Part shown: one piece after another, positions 1 through 12,383 of the stretch
How the letters are laid out: every line of letters begins with the position of its first letter
How positions within the stretch are numbered: the stretch's first letter is position 1
Assembly (NCBI GenBank): GCA_022578605.1
Contig: MU394072.1
Location: forward strand, 124,001 to 188,000
Direction: 5' to 3'
DNA from: Camillea tinctor
Lineage: Eukaryota; Ascomycota; Sordariomycetes; Xylariales; Xylariaceae
DNA length: 64,000 nt
Program-made: the position numbers and the translations under genes
Notes under the pieces: generated by a model
Told to the model about the DNA's origin: nothing
Database searches by the model: none
The model's input: only the letters and a program-made list of their open reading frames with translations

Positions 1-1262
1 TCGAAGTCAATGACTTAGGTTAAAGTTGTCTCTGATATCATTTTCAGGTATGTTTTAGGACTAGCGAGCATATACGTATATCTCATGCATATACTACTAC
101 ATGTAGAATCTGCATGTTAGTATACTGATGTACATAGGTACAATAGACTTACTAGAGTGACGGGGTTAGATAAACGGAAATAACTTACTCGATTGCCAGC
201 TGTTAGAGCTGTCGCCTTACAGTTGGCAGAAATATGTCAAGTCACCTTTTGCTCTGTCACGCGCTAGTCGCGACCCCCAAAGTGGCTCCTCAGCAGTCAA
301 AGTCGCGGTCTAAGGTAGCTCAATCCCTGCAACGCGCCTGTGAAAGAAACCACCAGCCACGCAATTGCGATCCAATAGGATGGAACGTGTGTACGAAAGA
401 AAACACAAAATCGGTGCACCACCACTATTACTACTACCATCACTATTACCACTACCAAAACCAAACCCCAAATCCACCGTCGCTGATGCTACGGGAAAGA
501 GAAAAACAGAGAACAAAAGAAAAAGAAGCTATTTATCATCATAATGCTTCTACTACTATAGAAGAGAGAAGGAGAGAAAAAGAAAAGAAGAAGAAAAAGA
601 AAAAAAGAATAAGAAGAAGAATAAGAGTATTATGGAAATTGCTTCACATACGACAGCTCGTACAACAGCTCTACTCTACAGCTAGACGATCACCTACGAA
701 TCTGTGCGCAACCCCATCAACCAGCTTCAACTTTACTAAACTTCTTTTTTCTTCTTCTTTTTTTCTCTTTTTTTTTCTCTTTGCACTCCACCCCTTGTCG
801 AGCGCCAATACCATAACCTACGTAACCTCACCTAAAGAGTTACTCAATTCGTTATTGTTTTTTTTATATAACGAATCTTTTCAATAATCACGAGCGAACC
901 TTTGCGCCTTTGCGGGTTTTTGTACTGTATAATTGGATATATCACCTTTCTCTCGAACGAACATACGCACGCACGCACCATTCACGCATATATACACACA
1001 CACCACCAGCAAACTACGACTTACATACCTGCATAACCTAACTACCAACCACCTGGTTCCGGTTCTCTTTTAATTCAATCTTCCGCGAAAGCATATCCCA
1101 CTACTACTAACTTCCCATCTTCCACGAGTTGCATACCGCCCGAGTCTCCCTTGGACAAAAGGGAAGATCCATTGCGAAAAGAGAAGACGTAAGAAGAAAA
1201 GAAAAAGAAGAAAAAGAACGCAGCCTTATTCAGAGCTGTGCACTCCCCCCCACCCACCAGAG
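1..1262. other. left-edge intergenic region and cdc31 upstream region
   Basis: I see no supportable gene. Positions about 520-610 are purine-rich (A/G) and 740-790 are T/C-rich. Together they create a spurious Lys/Arg/Phe-rich reading frame. The last ~260 bases before the cdc31 ATG hold CA-rich and CT-rich stretches typical of filamentous-fungal promoters and 5' leaders. No TATA element can be assigned with confidence. Confidence 0.5.
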
Positions 1263-2173
1263 ATGATGGCCTCGGGGATGAATACCTACGCCAGCGGCAG
1301 CATGAACGACTACGCCGGCGCGAATCTACATAACGTCGCCGTCCGTCCCGGCTCGACACGACCCGGATCGCGTTTCGCGCCCCCGACACGGAACCCCGAA
1401 CATGCGGATCCCTGGGAACAGATCAGTGATGAACACAGGAACGAGATCAACGACTGCGTAGGTGGAATCTTGTTATCTACCCACCCCCCTTTCCCCCCTC
1501 TTCCTTTCCCTTCCCATTCTATCTCGTCCTATGCTCCCCCGGATTTCGCGAAGCTTTGCCCCCTTATTGCCCTCTCGCACGGAGCAACCAACCAAGCAAT
1601 CATGCCTCCGAGTTCTTGTATGGTGTGCGCGTGTGTGGGCGCGGGCGTAGGGAGTCCCATACCAGACCAGAGCTTAACTAACACTCGTCGCGTCGCCCGC
1701 AGTTCCATCTCTTCGACATGAACAAAGACGACCACCTCGACTTCTCCGAGTTCCGGTACGCGCTCCAGGCATTGGGCTTCACATCGCTGTCGCGCGGCGA
1801 CCTGATCGCGTCGTTCAAGGCCGCCGCGCGCCCCCGCCCCAACTGGACGCCTCTACCGCACGTGCCTAACCAGCCGCCGCCTTCGAGCGCCCCCGGCGTC
1901 GTCGACCTGCGCCTCTCGCGCGAGGGCTTCCAGGCCATCGCCGCCAAGTACGTCGCCGCGCGCGACCCGCGCGAGGAGCTGCTCAAGACCTTCGCTCTCT
2001 TCGATAAGGGCTCCAAGGGCGTTATTACCGTTGACGACCTGCGCGCCGTCGTTAAGGAGCTCGGCGAGGATGTTCCTGACAACGAACTTCATAGTATGAT
2101 CGAACAATTCGACGTCGAAGCCAAGGGGGGTGTGAGTCGCGAGGAGTTCGTCGGTATCTTCCTTGACCGGTGA
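1263..2173 (+). CDS. cdc31: centrin / cell division control protein 31 (EF-hand)
   Basis: Two exons (1263-1457 and 1703-2173) encode 221 residues. The intron starts GTAGGT, ends CCCGCAG, and is phase 0. Exon 1 gives a poorly conserved tail. Exon 2 opens with FHLFD and a canonical first EF-hand loop (residues 70-81, D-x-N-x-D at the coordinating positions and Glu at 12). The second EF-hand is unrecognisable: a Pro-rich insertion (about 108-130) sits there. Loops three (166-177) and four (202-213) keep Asp at position 1 and an acidic residue at position 12 but are degenerate inside. Known for the family: Cdc31 acts at the half-bridge in spindle-pole-body duplication and as a subunit of the TREX-2 mRNA export complex. 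Calmodulin is excluded by the N-terminal tail and divergent loops. The assignment is by overall centrin layout. The start is the first of two adjacent ATGs; a start at either makes no functional difference. Confidence 0.85.
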
Positions 2174-2231
2174 CACCACACACGTTCCCCGTAAGGGTCC
2201 CGATCGGCGTTGTATACGTCACGAATAGGAC

Positions 2232-2246
2232 GAGAGAGAGAGAGAG
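2232..2246. repeat. (GA)n microsatellite
   Basis: About seven GA dinucleotides lie 60 bases past the cdc31 stop codon, probably in its 3' UTR. Confidence 0.8.
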
Positions 2247-3964
2247 CGAGAACGTGTCTCTTATCTTTCTAGATTTTACCAAGACAACGAGGGGAGATAC
2301 TTGAATGGGGAGGAATTTATCACGAGATGTAAGAAACGCACAGCTGTGGGGTAGCGTGTATGGGCGTATTGTATACACACCGAACTCCCGGACTGGGTAC
2401 CTTACCTTAGCCAGAGGCAGCATGGGCAGACGGACGCGCCAGCGTTGGCGACGAGAGAGGAAGAAGCCGATCCCTCAAAGTCTGAAGACGGCATCCGATA
2501 TAGAATCATAAGTGGCATGCCGAGGATAGGGGCCACCGCATCGGAGGAAAAGGAGGAAGTAGAGGGTGTGCAAAGGGGGAGAGAGAAGAAGAGCAAGAGA
2601 GGCGAACTAGAACGGATAAGGATTCAAGGGACATATGGATGGATATCCAAGATCCCTTCAAACCCGAAAACCGCAACCCAAATCAATGATACCCATCTAC
2701 TATACCATACCGTACCTCGATACCTTACAATGCCTACATATCTACCATCCATTCTATGTCCTCTTTACAACCAAGTGGATACTTACCCTATTCGTGTGAA
2801 TACTTATTTATACTATACTGCCCCGAGGGAAAAGAAAACTCCCAACCTTACCCCCTCACTTTATGCCGATCCTCTTCATCCTGCTCTCCCCCGGTCGCCC
2901 TTCTTCCTCTTTCCGCCTCTCTCACCAACCAACCAGTCAGCCAATCCACATATACCCCACGCGCAAACGACACGGAAAGGGGAAGAGAAAAAGAAGATAC
3001 AGACCACTAGGAGAGCGCAGAGGTTTCGAAATCAAATGTTTTTTTTCTCGGGGACGTGGCTCTTAAACGGAATAGGAGGGGGGGTGCGGTGGTGTGAGGA
3101 GAAACGGGTGTGGTTTTTTTTTTGTATAGTAAAAAAAAAAAAAGCCCCTCTCCGGAACGAACAAAGAAATGAAGAAAAAAAACTCGTCCCTAGAAGAATT
3201 CCTCGCTCGTCACGTACCTTACCCTCGCTCCCTACCGCATATACACGAGTTACATACCTGCGTGTTTCTGATGTTCTATAGCATCCCCTCCCTCTCGGCT
3301 TGAAACCCCCGTATCATACCACTGGGCTCCAAACGCGATGCTGGTCTCGACCTTTCCCGCTTCCTCCTTTTCTCTTTTCTGGCGTTGATTAATTCCTTTT
3401 TAGCGAGCATTCTGTACATTATTGCGTAGGACCCCCGTGTTTTGGTTTTTGTTATAGCTTCGCTTCTTGTCTTGTATTTCCAATACTGTTTTTTGAACGC
3501 GAGCATACGGATAGGAGAGTGTGTGAATGGGATTCTTTTCTTTTCTTTTTTTTAATCTGGGAGTTCTGTACCAGGCGATGGGGAAATCAAAGCACTTTTT
3601 ACGCGTGGTTTGGCTTTTTTTCCCCCTTCTTTTAAAAGGGAGAAGGGCGAATATACTATGTACGGATTGGGGATGAAGAGAGGGAGAGGGGGTATAGGAT
3701 ATGGAGCGGGATAAGGCTGGGTTTAAGGAGGGTGGTAGATGTGTAGTTATAGCATGTGTGTGGCGGGTGTGATCAATATAGTCATTGTATAGGACAACGC
3801 GAATAGGGGAGCAAAGATCAAATTCGATATTGCGAAGATTTATATATATTCCACCCCTTTTTCCTTCTCGGCGTAACAAAAGTTTCATACACTCTATACT
3901 ACTATACCTGAAACGTTTCGTATAAACAACTTAGTTTCTTCTCGCTATCTTCTATATAAGTATT

Positions 3965-3991
3965 CACACACACACACATATATATATATAT
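3965..3991. repeat. compound (CA)7(TA)6 microsatellite
   Basis: A run of CA dinucleotides passes directly into TA dinucleotides within the gene-free spacer. Confidence 0.8.
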
Positions 3992-5637
3992 GATCCACGT
4001 CTTCTCATTCGACGTCTTAAATCGCAAAGCAAAGCAACCTTGTATGTTCCCACGGCCTCGATCATTACGCATAACCTCCTTCTCTCTCCCCAACATCCGA
4101 CTTCTTACTTCGCTGGGTCGTGATGTGTGCGCCTCGCCAGGTTAGAACAAAACACTCGCTGAAACGCGTTGGGGCATAGCGCATGAAAAGATCGTCTGTC
4201 CATCTGCCCAGTCCTACCACTGGTGCCTTTCCTCTGTAACCTATTTCGTCGTACGTAATACACCCTTTTGCCCCTTTTTATACATGTCTAGGTACTTTTT
4301 TTTTTCTTAACAAAATCCACCAAACGTTTCCAGCTATCGCCCTAGGACCCCCATCTTCCCTCATATTCAAGAGCAGCCTCACAGAAACAAGCCATCATAA
4401 TATAGAGTATATATATGTTACTTATTTTTATGTATTCCTCAATAACAGTGTCAACTACGGGTATATAAGCCAGAAAAAAAATAATAAGAAAACTGTTCTC
4501 TTTCCTCCCCATCCCATATCCTCCTTCGGCCCTTAAGCCAAACAATCGAACCAAACCAGTATTCATTTTTTTCTGCTTTTCCTTTTTTCTCTCTTTCCTT
4601 TGAAGAATATCAAAAACCCCCCTCCCAAAACCTCCATTCAAAGGATAGCAAAAAGCACAGCACATACATATTCGCAACCCCTTCCCCCTTTAAAAAACCA
4701 AATAACCACCAAGAAAATCCCCAAGTCGAGGCCAACAGAGAAGAAAAAAAATTGAAACAGTAAATAAAGTAAATAAAGTTAAAATAATAATAGTAGTAGT
4801 AGTAGAAATAGAAAAATAGAAAAAACGAGCAAGTAAATTAGTACAAAGAACCATGAAAGCTAATGCTGCCGTCCCCGTCCCCACCACGATGGTATATATG
4901 TGACTATGTATGTATGTAGTTTTTTTTTTCTTTTTTCATCTTAGTCTTGTCGCTCCGTTGTTCCTCGCAAAAAGGGGCGTAGAGGAGAGGGAAAAAAAAA
5001 AGAGACATCAAAATCCCCTCTCTAATAAACTACAAGAACAACTGCGCTGTTCCCTATCACCTCTAACCCCCCTTTTTTCTCCTTAGCTCTCCCCCTTATC
5101 CTCCCTCATCCCCTAATTAACTTTTCTTTTTATATTTTTCTTCTGGTCCATTGGTATTATATTTTTTCTTTCTTTTCTCATTCATTATCTATGGAAGAAT
5201 GGAAGGCCGAAAAAAAAAAGCACAAAAACTAGAAAAAGGCTCCGGGTTACAATTCCCCCCCATTTGTCAAGTCAAGTTTTTTTCAAGTATCAATGACGAG
5301 GAAGAAGAGGAGAGAAAAAATGAACCAAAACTCCAGAGAATTTTTTTTTTCAAATATCTTGTCGGATTCCTCCCCCTTCACCACCACAACCCCAGTAAAA
5401 AGGGTTTTCTCTGCTTCCCTTATCAAACAAAGCTTTCCCCCTCTCTGGACTTTAAACTGACAACATGGACTTCAAAGTTCCTTTCCTTTCCATAACCCCC
5501 CAGCTCTACTACATAGGGGAATTGATTTACGCGTGTTAAAAAAACAGAACAATAATAGAAACAAAGAATTGATCAACAGCACGGCGCTTTTTCTTTTTTT
5601 TTAACGTCGACTTGAAAACCTTTCCGAGAATGTAAAT

Positions 5638-7608
5638 CTAAAACTGAATGAGATCTTGTGCTTGGGTGTTTTGCTGCTGTCGGGCAGCGAACGGGTTGCT
5701 AGCTCCACCGTATCCGTTCATACCGGCTGGCCCGGTAGCCGCAGGCATCTGCTGTCCGTACGAAATCTGCGGCATGCCGGTGAACTGGGACCGGAGGAAG
5801 GGGTTGTTACCCGTAGCATCTGTCGTGAGCTTCTGAACACCTGCACCAGCGGAGTTGACGAAAGTTCCCGGTGCTGTGTGCTGCGCGGGGATTCGCAGGT
5901 CACCCGTGTTTCCAAACGTATCCATACCCTCACCGCTGGCGAGAAGAGCATTAAGTCTCTGTTCGTGCTCAGTCATCTGCCTCTGGGGCTGCTGAGGTTG
6001 CTGGGGCTGGCTGTAAGGACGTGGGGGTGGCGGCTGAATAAAGCTGGACTGCGGTGGTGGCGTGTAGGTCTGGAGCGTCTTCTGTTCAGGTAGACTCTGT
6101 AGGCTGCTGAGAGATGAGACGGGAGGGTTCCTGGCGGTCTGAGGCCGTCCAAAGCCGCTGGCAAATGGATTGTTCGAGCCTGTCGGCATCGGTTTCAAGG
6201 ATGACTGATTGTTGTTGAGGTTGGCCCAGGGGTTATTGCTGCCGGGCTGAGCAGTAGGCTCAGCAACGGGAGAAGCAGTTTGCTGGGGTTGGAATGCCTG
6301 CTGTTGTGCATAGGGATTGTAGCCTGTTGGCTGCATTTGTAGTGTCGGGTACTGCTGTTGCTGCTGCTGTTGCTGCTGCTGCTGGTTCTGTTGACCAAAA
6401 GGATCAAACATGCCGGTTGGCTGAGCATTAAAGCCATTCGCGTACCCGTTGTTATTCATATAGCCGTTGGCAGGATATCCGGTGTATGCGTTGTTCATGT
6501 AGCCAGTTGGCTGAACTGCTAACATCTGGTTTTGATCGATCGGGTTTCCAAGCCAGTCTACGTTATTGCCCTGCTGATAGCCCATGTTCATACCAGTCGG
6601 TTGCGGCATGTTATTCGGCGAAGGGCCATCGTCGAAAAGCGATCTGGCATTACTCTCCTCTAGCTCCCGCTTCCGTCGTTCCTCCTCTTCCTGGCTGAGC
6701 TTGATGGCCTTAGCTAGATCGTCGTCGTCTTCTCCCTGACCCTGCCGGCTCTCCCGTTTTCTTCGGTCCTCTTCCTCCTGGTATTTGCTTGCCTCGAGAG
6801 CCAGCTTGTATTCCGCATCATTTTCTTCGTCGCTAAATCGTCTGGAACGCTGGCGGCGGTTTGCAGGGACAGTGGCTCCTTCAGGAGCGAACTCCTCGAT
6901 TCCGGTCACACGGGACTTCCAGGTCTTGCGGTCGCTTCTTTCGGCGCGGAGTCTCTCCTCATCGAGGATGAGAGCGGTCAACTCTTTCGCGGCAACTCGT
7001 ACTGTTGTCATTTAGTAAGTGACTAGTCCTGCGTCGCGTGTTTTTTTTTTCTCTTCTTCTTTTTCCCCTTTTTTGGAACGTACCATTCTGCCCAACATCC
7101 CGTCCCTCTTCATCGATGTAGACAAATTCGCGTAGCGTCTTGATGATGTAGATGTTCTTGCGCGACCAGGTGACTATTAATTCCGAGCCCTCGTGAAGAC
7201 AATAATCCAGTACTTTGAGAGCCTTTAAGACGTGTCGCCAGTTCTTGCCTTTGTCGTTCAAACGTTTGTCGAGCATATCAACAATGTCATAGAACTCCGT
7301 TGACCTGGGGGAGAGAGGTAGTTAGAATACTAAAGTTGGACCAGCTTGGTGTGCTTGGTGCGGCGAGGAACGTACGAATTGTATGTGAGTTGAGCGATCT
7401 CGCTCATCTGAGTTCCCGTAGGCCCCCATGGGTCATTACTCGTCGCTGTAAGAGAAGAGAGAGCATCAGTTATCGTGGTTCACATCGAGAAGGGCGGAGG
7501 CGCTATTCAGGAAGCGCGATGACGGGCGAACTAACCTTCGCGCACTTTGACCTGGACGCTCGAATAGCCCTTGGTGACATTCTTCACACTTCTCATAACC
7601 TTCGACAT
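5638..7608 (-). CDS. ent1: epsin (ENTH domain clathrin adaptor, Ent1/Ent2 type)
   Basis: Four exons, read right to left: 7608-7536, 7445-7376, 7304-7084 and 7001-5638, giving 575 residues. The splices rebuild an uninterrupted ENTH domain (about 1-150), with NDPWGPTG, STEFYDIVDMLDKRL and NWRHVLKALKVLDYCLHEGS in order. Two acidic ubiquitin-interacting motifs follow (about 179-198 and 212-229), then a long Gln/Asn/Pro-rich tail with repeated QPTG and a polyGln run. The tail has three NPF motifs for EH-domain partners and ends in LIQF, a clathrin-box-like C-terminus. Known role: the ENTH domain binds PtdIns(4,5)P2 and bends membrane; the tail links ubiquitinated cargo, Ede1/Pan1 and clathrin during endocytosis. 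An ATG at 7011 is only apparent: it overlaps the last intron's 3' end. The polyGln tract (codons near 6340-6390) is a likely length polymorphism. Confidence 0.95.
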
Positions 7609-10046
7609 GGTGGCGGTGGGTGGTTGAACAACCTAAGGGAGAGAAAGAGTTGACGAAATCTTAGATGGTTGTCTGAATTAATTAAGCACGTGCTAGTTCT
7701 CGATGAGATGATGACTGCGTGACCAGGTGTGGGCGCAACGAGGGCGCAATCCAACCAGTGGATTCTTTTTGCGGAGAGAGAAAGAGGAAAGAAGACGGCG
7801 CGCAGTAGATTTGATTTCAGGTTCGGGAGGTCTGGGCGATGGCGGAGTGATGATGACACACTTAATTAATTTGATGGACTCCTAACTCGAAACTTCACGA
7901 GATATTCCGAGATCGCAAAGGAAAAAGAAAAAGAAAAAAATCAATAAATAAAAAAAGGAACGTCCTTTTGCGGTAGTGGAGGTTGGTGGTTGAAGAAAGG
8001 ATGATGAGGTTGGGGGAGGGGATCCAAGCTAAATTCAAGGACGGGCGTAATGGCTCAGTCTTGGCGATTTGACTTGGGTACCTAAAAAACCTATTGTTAA
8101 TGTTAAGTTGATTTAATAGTTGTACAGAGAAAAGGTACCTACTACTAAAGCTTGGTAGTAGCGGTACTTCTTCGGAACACAGGGAACTTAGGTAACAAAC
8201 TTAAACCTTGCAGTGGAAGTAGTAGAAAGTGGAAAGTGTAAAAGTGAAAGTGGAATTGGGGGAATAAAGGGAAAAGGAGAAGAACGATAATAACTTTGAC
8301 ACAATAAAAAAAAAGGAAAGAGAGAAAGAAAGAAAAAAAAAAAAAGATATTAGTTACTTTTACTACTTTGTATATTACTTTTGAATTATTCACATCGGCT
8401 TGCTGTAAAAGTAGGAGGTTTGTAAGGTAGAAACAGGGCTTGGTAGGTAAATAGGTAGCATCAAATGAGACTTCTCCTATTCCCCAAGTCCCAAGTCATT
8501 GGAGAATGTGAAAGTGGTTGCGACTCTTCCCGCTGGCAAAGAAAAAAAAAAAGCTTGGGGCGACTTTTGGGGCCACCAGGCACATGCTACTACAAAAGTG
8601 GATCTCGCCTCAAATGCGCTTGTTTAAAGTATGTGACGCGCCAGCGCCGGCAGCAGCTGTCAGCCCCAATTTTTGTTCTAGGTTAGTTTCTTCTTCTTCT
8701 TTTTCTTTTTTCTTTTTTTCTCTCCTCTTCTTTTCTTATTTTGTACATTGAAACTTCTTGGAGATGACGTAACGTTCCGGTGGATCGCTTAGAAAATGGA
8801 TCATTCCATAGGCAACCTGCAGCGTCGGACATGATGTCTATTGGTGCAACGCTTTCTCCTCCTCGAGGCACTTAACTTGACTTACATATTTAGGTATACT
8901 CTACAACACAACCTATTGGATACCGAGGCTTGGTTCGGATTTCATGTTCTCAAAGCATGTACCTAACCAACCTACCTACGTAACCTACATAACCTACTTT
9001 TTTTTTTATGTCAGGGGAGACTGGGAACACCAATGCAGCCCAAAGCACGGATTCAGAAAAATTTGAAATTCCTCTCAACCTACCATAATGGGGAATTCGG
9101 GATTGGTAAGACCGGACTTCGATAGGTCTTGGTTTGGCTGTTGCTGCAAGATCTGCGAGATAGTACTATAACCTCTTTTTTCTTTTCTTTTTTTTTCTGT
9201 TCCATATTACTCGCATAATAGGTGAACTTAGGTATAAATCCAAGTATGTATACACTCAAGTCCAACGCCTACCTCATTGTGGCGGGGCTCGTCAGCTCCA
9301 AGCTCAGCCGAGCCTGTGAGGTGAGACTAGATTGCTTGGATTGCTTACTACCTGCCTCCCTCTAAACTAGTCTGTCTTACACATACGCGTATAAGCCGCG
9401 AATCGCCTCACTCGGCCGCCTCGCCCTTGTTCTAGAAAAAATTAAGTTACCTCCTTCCTTACTATGAAGGTGGCGCAGTCAAGGCTGGTGACCTTGATAG
9501 AAACTTTTTTTATTTTCAGGTTAGGAGATAATTGAAATATTCCTCAAACGTGAGCCAATGTCCACTATTCAATAGTCCCTGATTTGAGTTCAACGATGAT
9601 CCTGTAAGAGGAATATCCAATCACAAATTAAGGAGCAGATGGGAGAACGTGCTTGATGCATCGAATCTGGTGCGTGACAAGATCAGTATGAGAACTAATT
9701 AACCTTCAATTACGTTCCCATATCTTTATTTAACCCAGCCATGCCTCAAGTACTGCCTACTTCTGGGTAATTTGTAGAGCATTCAAACAAATGAACTACG
9801 ACGATTTCATTAGGCGCACGAGGAGGAAATACTCACTATTACCTAGACTAAGCCTCAATTTAACACCAAACCCGATGAACTCCTATGGTTATAGGGGTAT
9901 ATACACAGATCGCTTTACTTTCGAAAATTCCGAAACCATCCATTATGCTCCTCTTCCCATCCGAAGTCAAAAAAATGTAAGTATACTGTAAAGGTGTATA
10001 AATAGTTCGACATGCGTCCCATCCCACAGCCTACGTTGCCGGCCTC
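7609..10046. other. intergenic region upstream of epsin and downstream of glutaminyl cyclase
   Basis: The part next to 7608 is the epsin promoter and leader. Beyond it lie A- and T-rich tracts (for example 8325-8345 and 8690-8740) and many copies of short TACCTA/TAGGTA words. I see no gene, and open frames are below about 80 codons and low in complexity. Confidence 0.45.
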
Positions 10047-11356
10047 CTACCTACTACTGCTGCTCCCCTCCTGAGATTTCGGCTCCACCTCCATCATATC
10101 CAGCCACTCGAGCGCGAACGCCGTGACGATGCGCGCCCAGTCCCGGACGGTCGGCATATCGAGGTGCTCCCCATCGTCCTCGATCTTGTGCCAGACGGCG
10201 GGGAAGGGGGTGGGTATGACGTGGAGGATGGGCACGCCGCGGGCCATGAAGGGCACGTGGTCGTCCTGGACGTAGTGGCTGTCGCCGAACTGCTGCTTGT
10301 CGGCGTCGGGCAGGAACGGCTTCTTGGGGTTCGTCTCGAGCAGGCCCAGCGCGCGCATGCGCTCCTCGATTTGCGCTAGCGCCTGGTACGCCCAGTGCGT
10401 TGTCTGGAACCACGAGAGCACGCGCGGGTCCGCCGAGCCTAGTAGGTCTAGGAGCACGAACATACTGATTTGCCCCAGCGGGTTGCGGTACCCCGACATG
10501 ACCGGGTGGGGGGTGTTCTCCCACTCTTCTGCTAGGGCTCTGTAGTGGTTTGTAGATAATTAGTAACGTGTTCTCGTTGTGGTGTTCCTCGTTAGGGGTA
10601 AAGCGGTTAAGGGCAATGGGATGAAAAAGGAATATATCATAGAAAATGTGCATACCGTGACCCGTATAGTGAATCCGTGCTCGTCCACGACAAGAATGCC
10701 TCCTCTCCATCTAACAGCAGGATCTGCACGCCCATATCCTCCTCGACGGACCCTCCACCTTCTCCCAGGGCCGTCATCTCCTCGTACATCTGCGTGAGGT
10801 ACGGGTCCAGTGTGCGGGCGACGTGCATCAGGATGGCGCAAGGCACGGCGCTGTCGGTGGCGCCGATGAAGCCGTCGGGGGTGATCTTGCTGTCGTAGTG
10901 GGCGACGAGGGTGAGCAGGTTGCTCTGGCCCTCGCGCACCCAGGGGGGCTCGCGCTTGAGCACGAGGTTCGCGAACGGCAGCTCGCGGTTCCCCGTCACG
11001 GGCGTGGTCGACGTCGAGTTGTACCACTCGACCTTCCACTCGGGCAGTTCCTGCGCGAAGTAGTCTACGAAATGCCGCTGTGCGGCCTCCTGGCCAGACG
11101 TGCCGGCCACGCGCGGGATCAGCAGCGGTGCCAGGAGCCGGCCGTTGTGGATATCGTAGTCGGCATCCCCGGACGGTACTAGCTTGAGGAAGTCATCTGA
11201 TAATGTCGAGTACCCAGCCACCGATGGAATGACGGCCAGCAGTAATAGTGACAGGAGGAGGAGCTGCTGCTGTGCTACTAGGACCCGAAGAATGCTGGTG
11301 ATATCCCGGCTGGTCATGGTATTAAAGGTAGGAGGATGCATATATTGGGACTTCAT
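10047..11356 (-). CDS. glutaminyl-peptide cyclotransferase (M28-family glutaminyl cyclase)
   Basis: Two exons (11356-10656 and 10539-10047) encode 397 residues. The intron starts GTATGC, has an ACTAAT branch point and ends TACAG. A hydrophobic segment (about 31-48, Leu-rich) follows a short N-terminus and is a signal peptide or signal anchor, so the enzyme is lumenal or secreted. The M28 zinc fold is complete: D168 in GATDSAVPC, E219 in DGEEAF and H351 in the W-H pair are the expected Zn ligands. E218, D265, the DD pair near 326-327, W224 and W350 match catalytic and substrate-pocket residues of animal QC. Known reaction: cyclisation of N-terminal Gln (or Glu) to pyroglutamate with loss of ammonia or water. 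A second in-frame ATG at codon 14 would also retain the hydrophobic segment. An aminopeptidase of the same superfamily is less likely because the WHK and GEEAF contexts are QC-specific. Confidence 0.9.
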
Positions 11357-12383
11357 GTTGGCTGCTACCAGTTGGTGGTATTGTGCTTTTCACCTCGAAC
11401 CCGCGAGGCCATAATACAATGAAACCCAACCAGACCAGACCCACGAAGACAGCTCGGCTCAATTGGAGCAATTGGTTAGTCCTTGCTTCTTGTTCTTTGC
11501 TCTCTTTCTGGGATGGACCTGGGGATATATCTCTGAGTAAGGTTGTGATGGGGAAGTTCTTTTGTGTGATACGCGCATTCCCAAGTTTAGTGCCTAGGTA
11601 AGGAATTTAAGGACAGAAAAGCATCTCAGATCGGCTTGTTGTTAGGTAATTGGAGGGTCCTGCCAGGGCGAGAACTGCGAAAGCTGGGGGAGGCAGGCAG
11701 CGCGGGCAGGGGCTTAAACATGTCCACTAAGGGGGACGCTAAGAGTTTACACTACGTATCGGAAACAAGACAGGGATCTGATTGGTGTGTGGCATGTGGT
11801 CCGTGGGGAAGAGGGTTAGGTACCTAAGTAGGTAGCTGTATGTGACATTCTGGTAGTCTGGGGATTTATAGTGTAACAAATAGGGGATTAAGCTCGATTG
11901 ATATCATTGTTTACTTATAAGTATCTTGCATTAGTCGATAATATATAGCTCACGATCATTGTTCTCTTGAGTCAACCAACTAAGGTGTATTCGGCAATCT
12001 TTCAACGTTGACTTAAAAAAAAAAAGGGGTAGGCTGTTACAAAGTAACTATCTATGGCAAAGGACATACACAAAAAGAGTACGGTTGTAAAATACAACTA
12101 GTTATCGAGGTAACGCCGTGTATGTTGGAGTTTGAACTGATTGTCTCTGCAAAAAGAAGTCAACGTGCCATTAAGAGGTATCAAGTAATATAAAGTTCCT
12201 TTCCGCGCCCTACCAAAAAAAAAAAAAGAAGAAATTCATTTGACCAGTATCCGGTAGAAACGCCTAGCTCTTTTTTGACATTGCCTGGTCGTTTGCACGC
12301 CGTAATGATCCTCCATATCAATACATAGTTAGAATCTACAAGTGGCTTTATACCCGACAACATTCATCAGTCCGTCGCGTCCA
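11357..12383. other. intergenic region, glutaminyl cyclase upstream and sas3 3' flank
   Basis: The right end is the 3' flank of the acetyltransferase gene and the left end is the promoter of the cyclase gene. I see no gene. AT-rich sequence around 11860-12060 contains an A run at 12015-12025. Confidence 0.45.

Larger units (their letters stand above)
2174..5637. other. 3.5-kb spacer between cdc31 and epsin (convergent 3' flanks)
   Basis: It lies between the 3' ends of two convergent genes. I find no reading frame with recognisable protein features. Open frames here are short or simple-sequence translations. The stretch contains (GA)n at 2232-2246, a compound (CA)n(TA)n at 3965-3991, and many A/T homopolymer runs. 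A non-coding transcript cannot be judged from sequence alone. Confidence 0.45.

Noticed and set aside
234..887. 217-codon frame at the left edge
   Set aside because: Mostly Lys/Arg, His/Tyr and Phe runs from simple-sequence DNA; no domain and no family features.
2445..3281. 278-codon frame after cdc31
   Set aside because: Composition follows purine- and pyrimidine-rich spacer DNA; no recognisable protein feature.
7002..7011. ATG at 7011 as epsin start
   Set aside because: It lies in the last intron; splicing at 7001/7084 restores the ENTH domain and a start at 7608.
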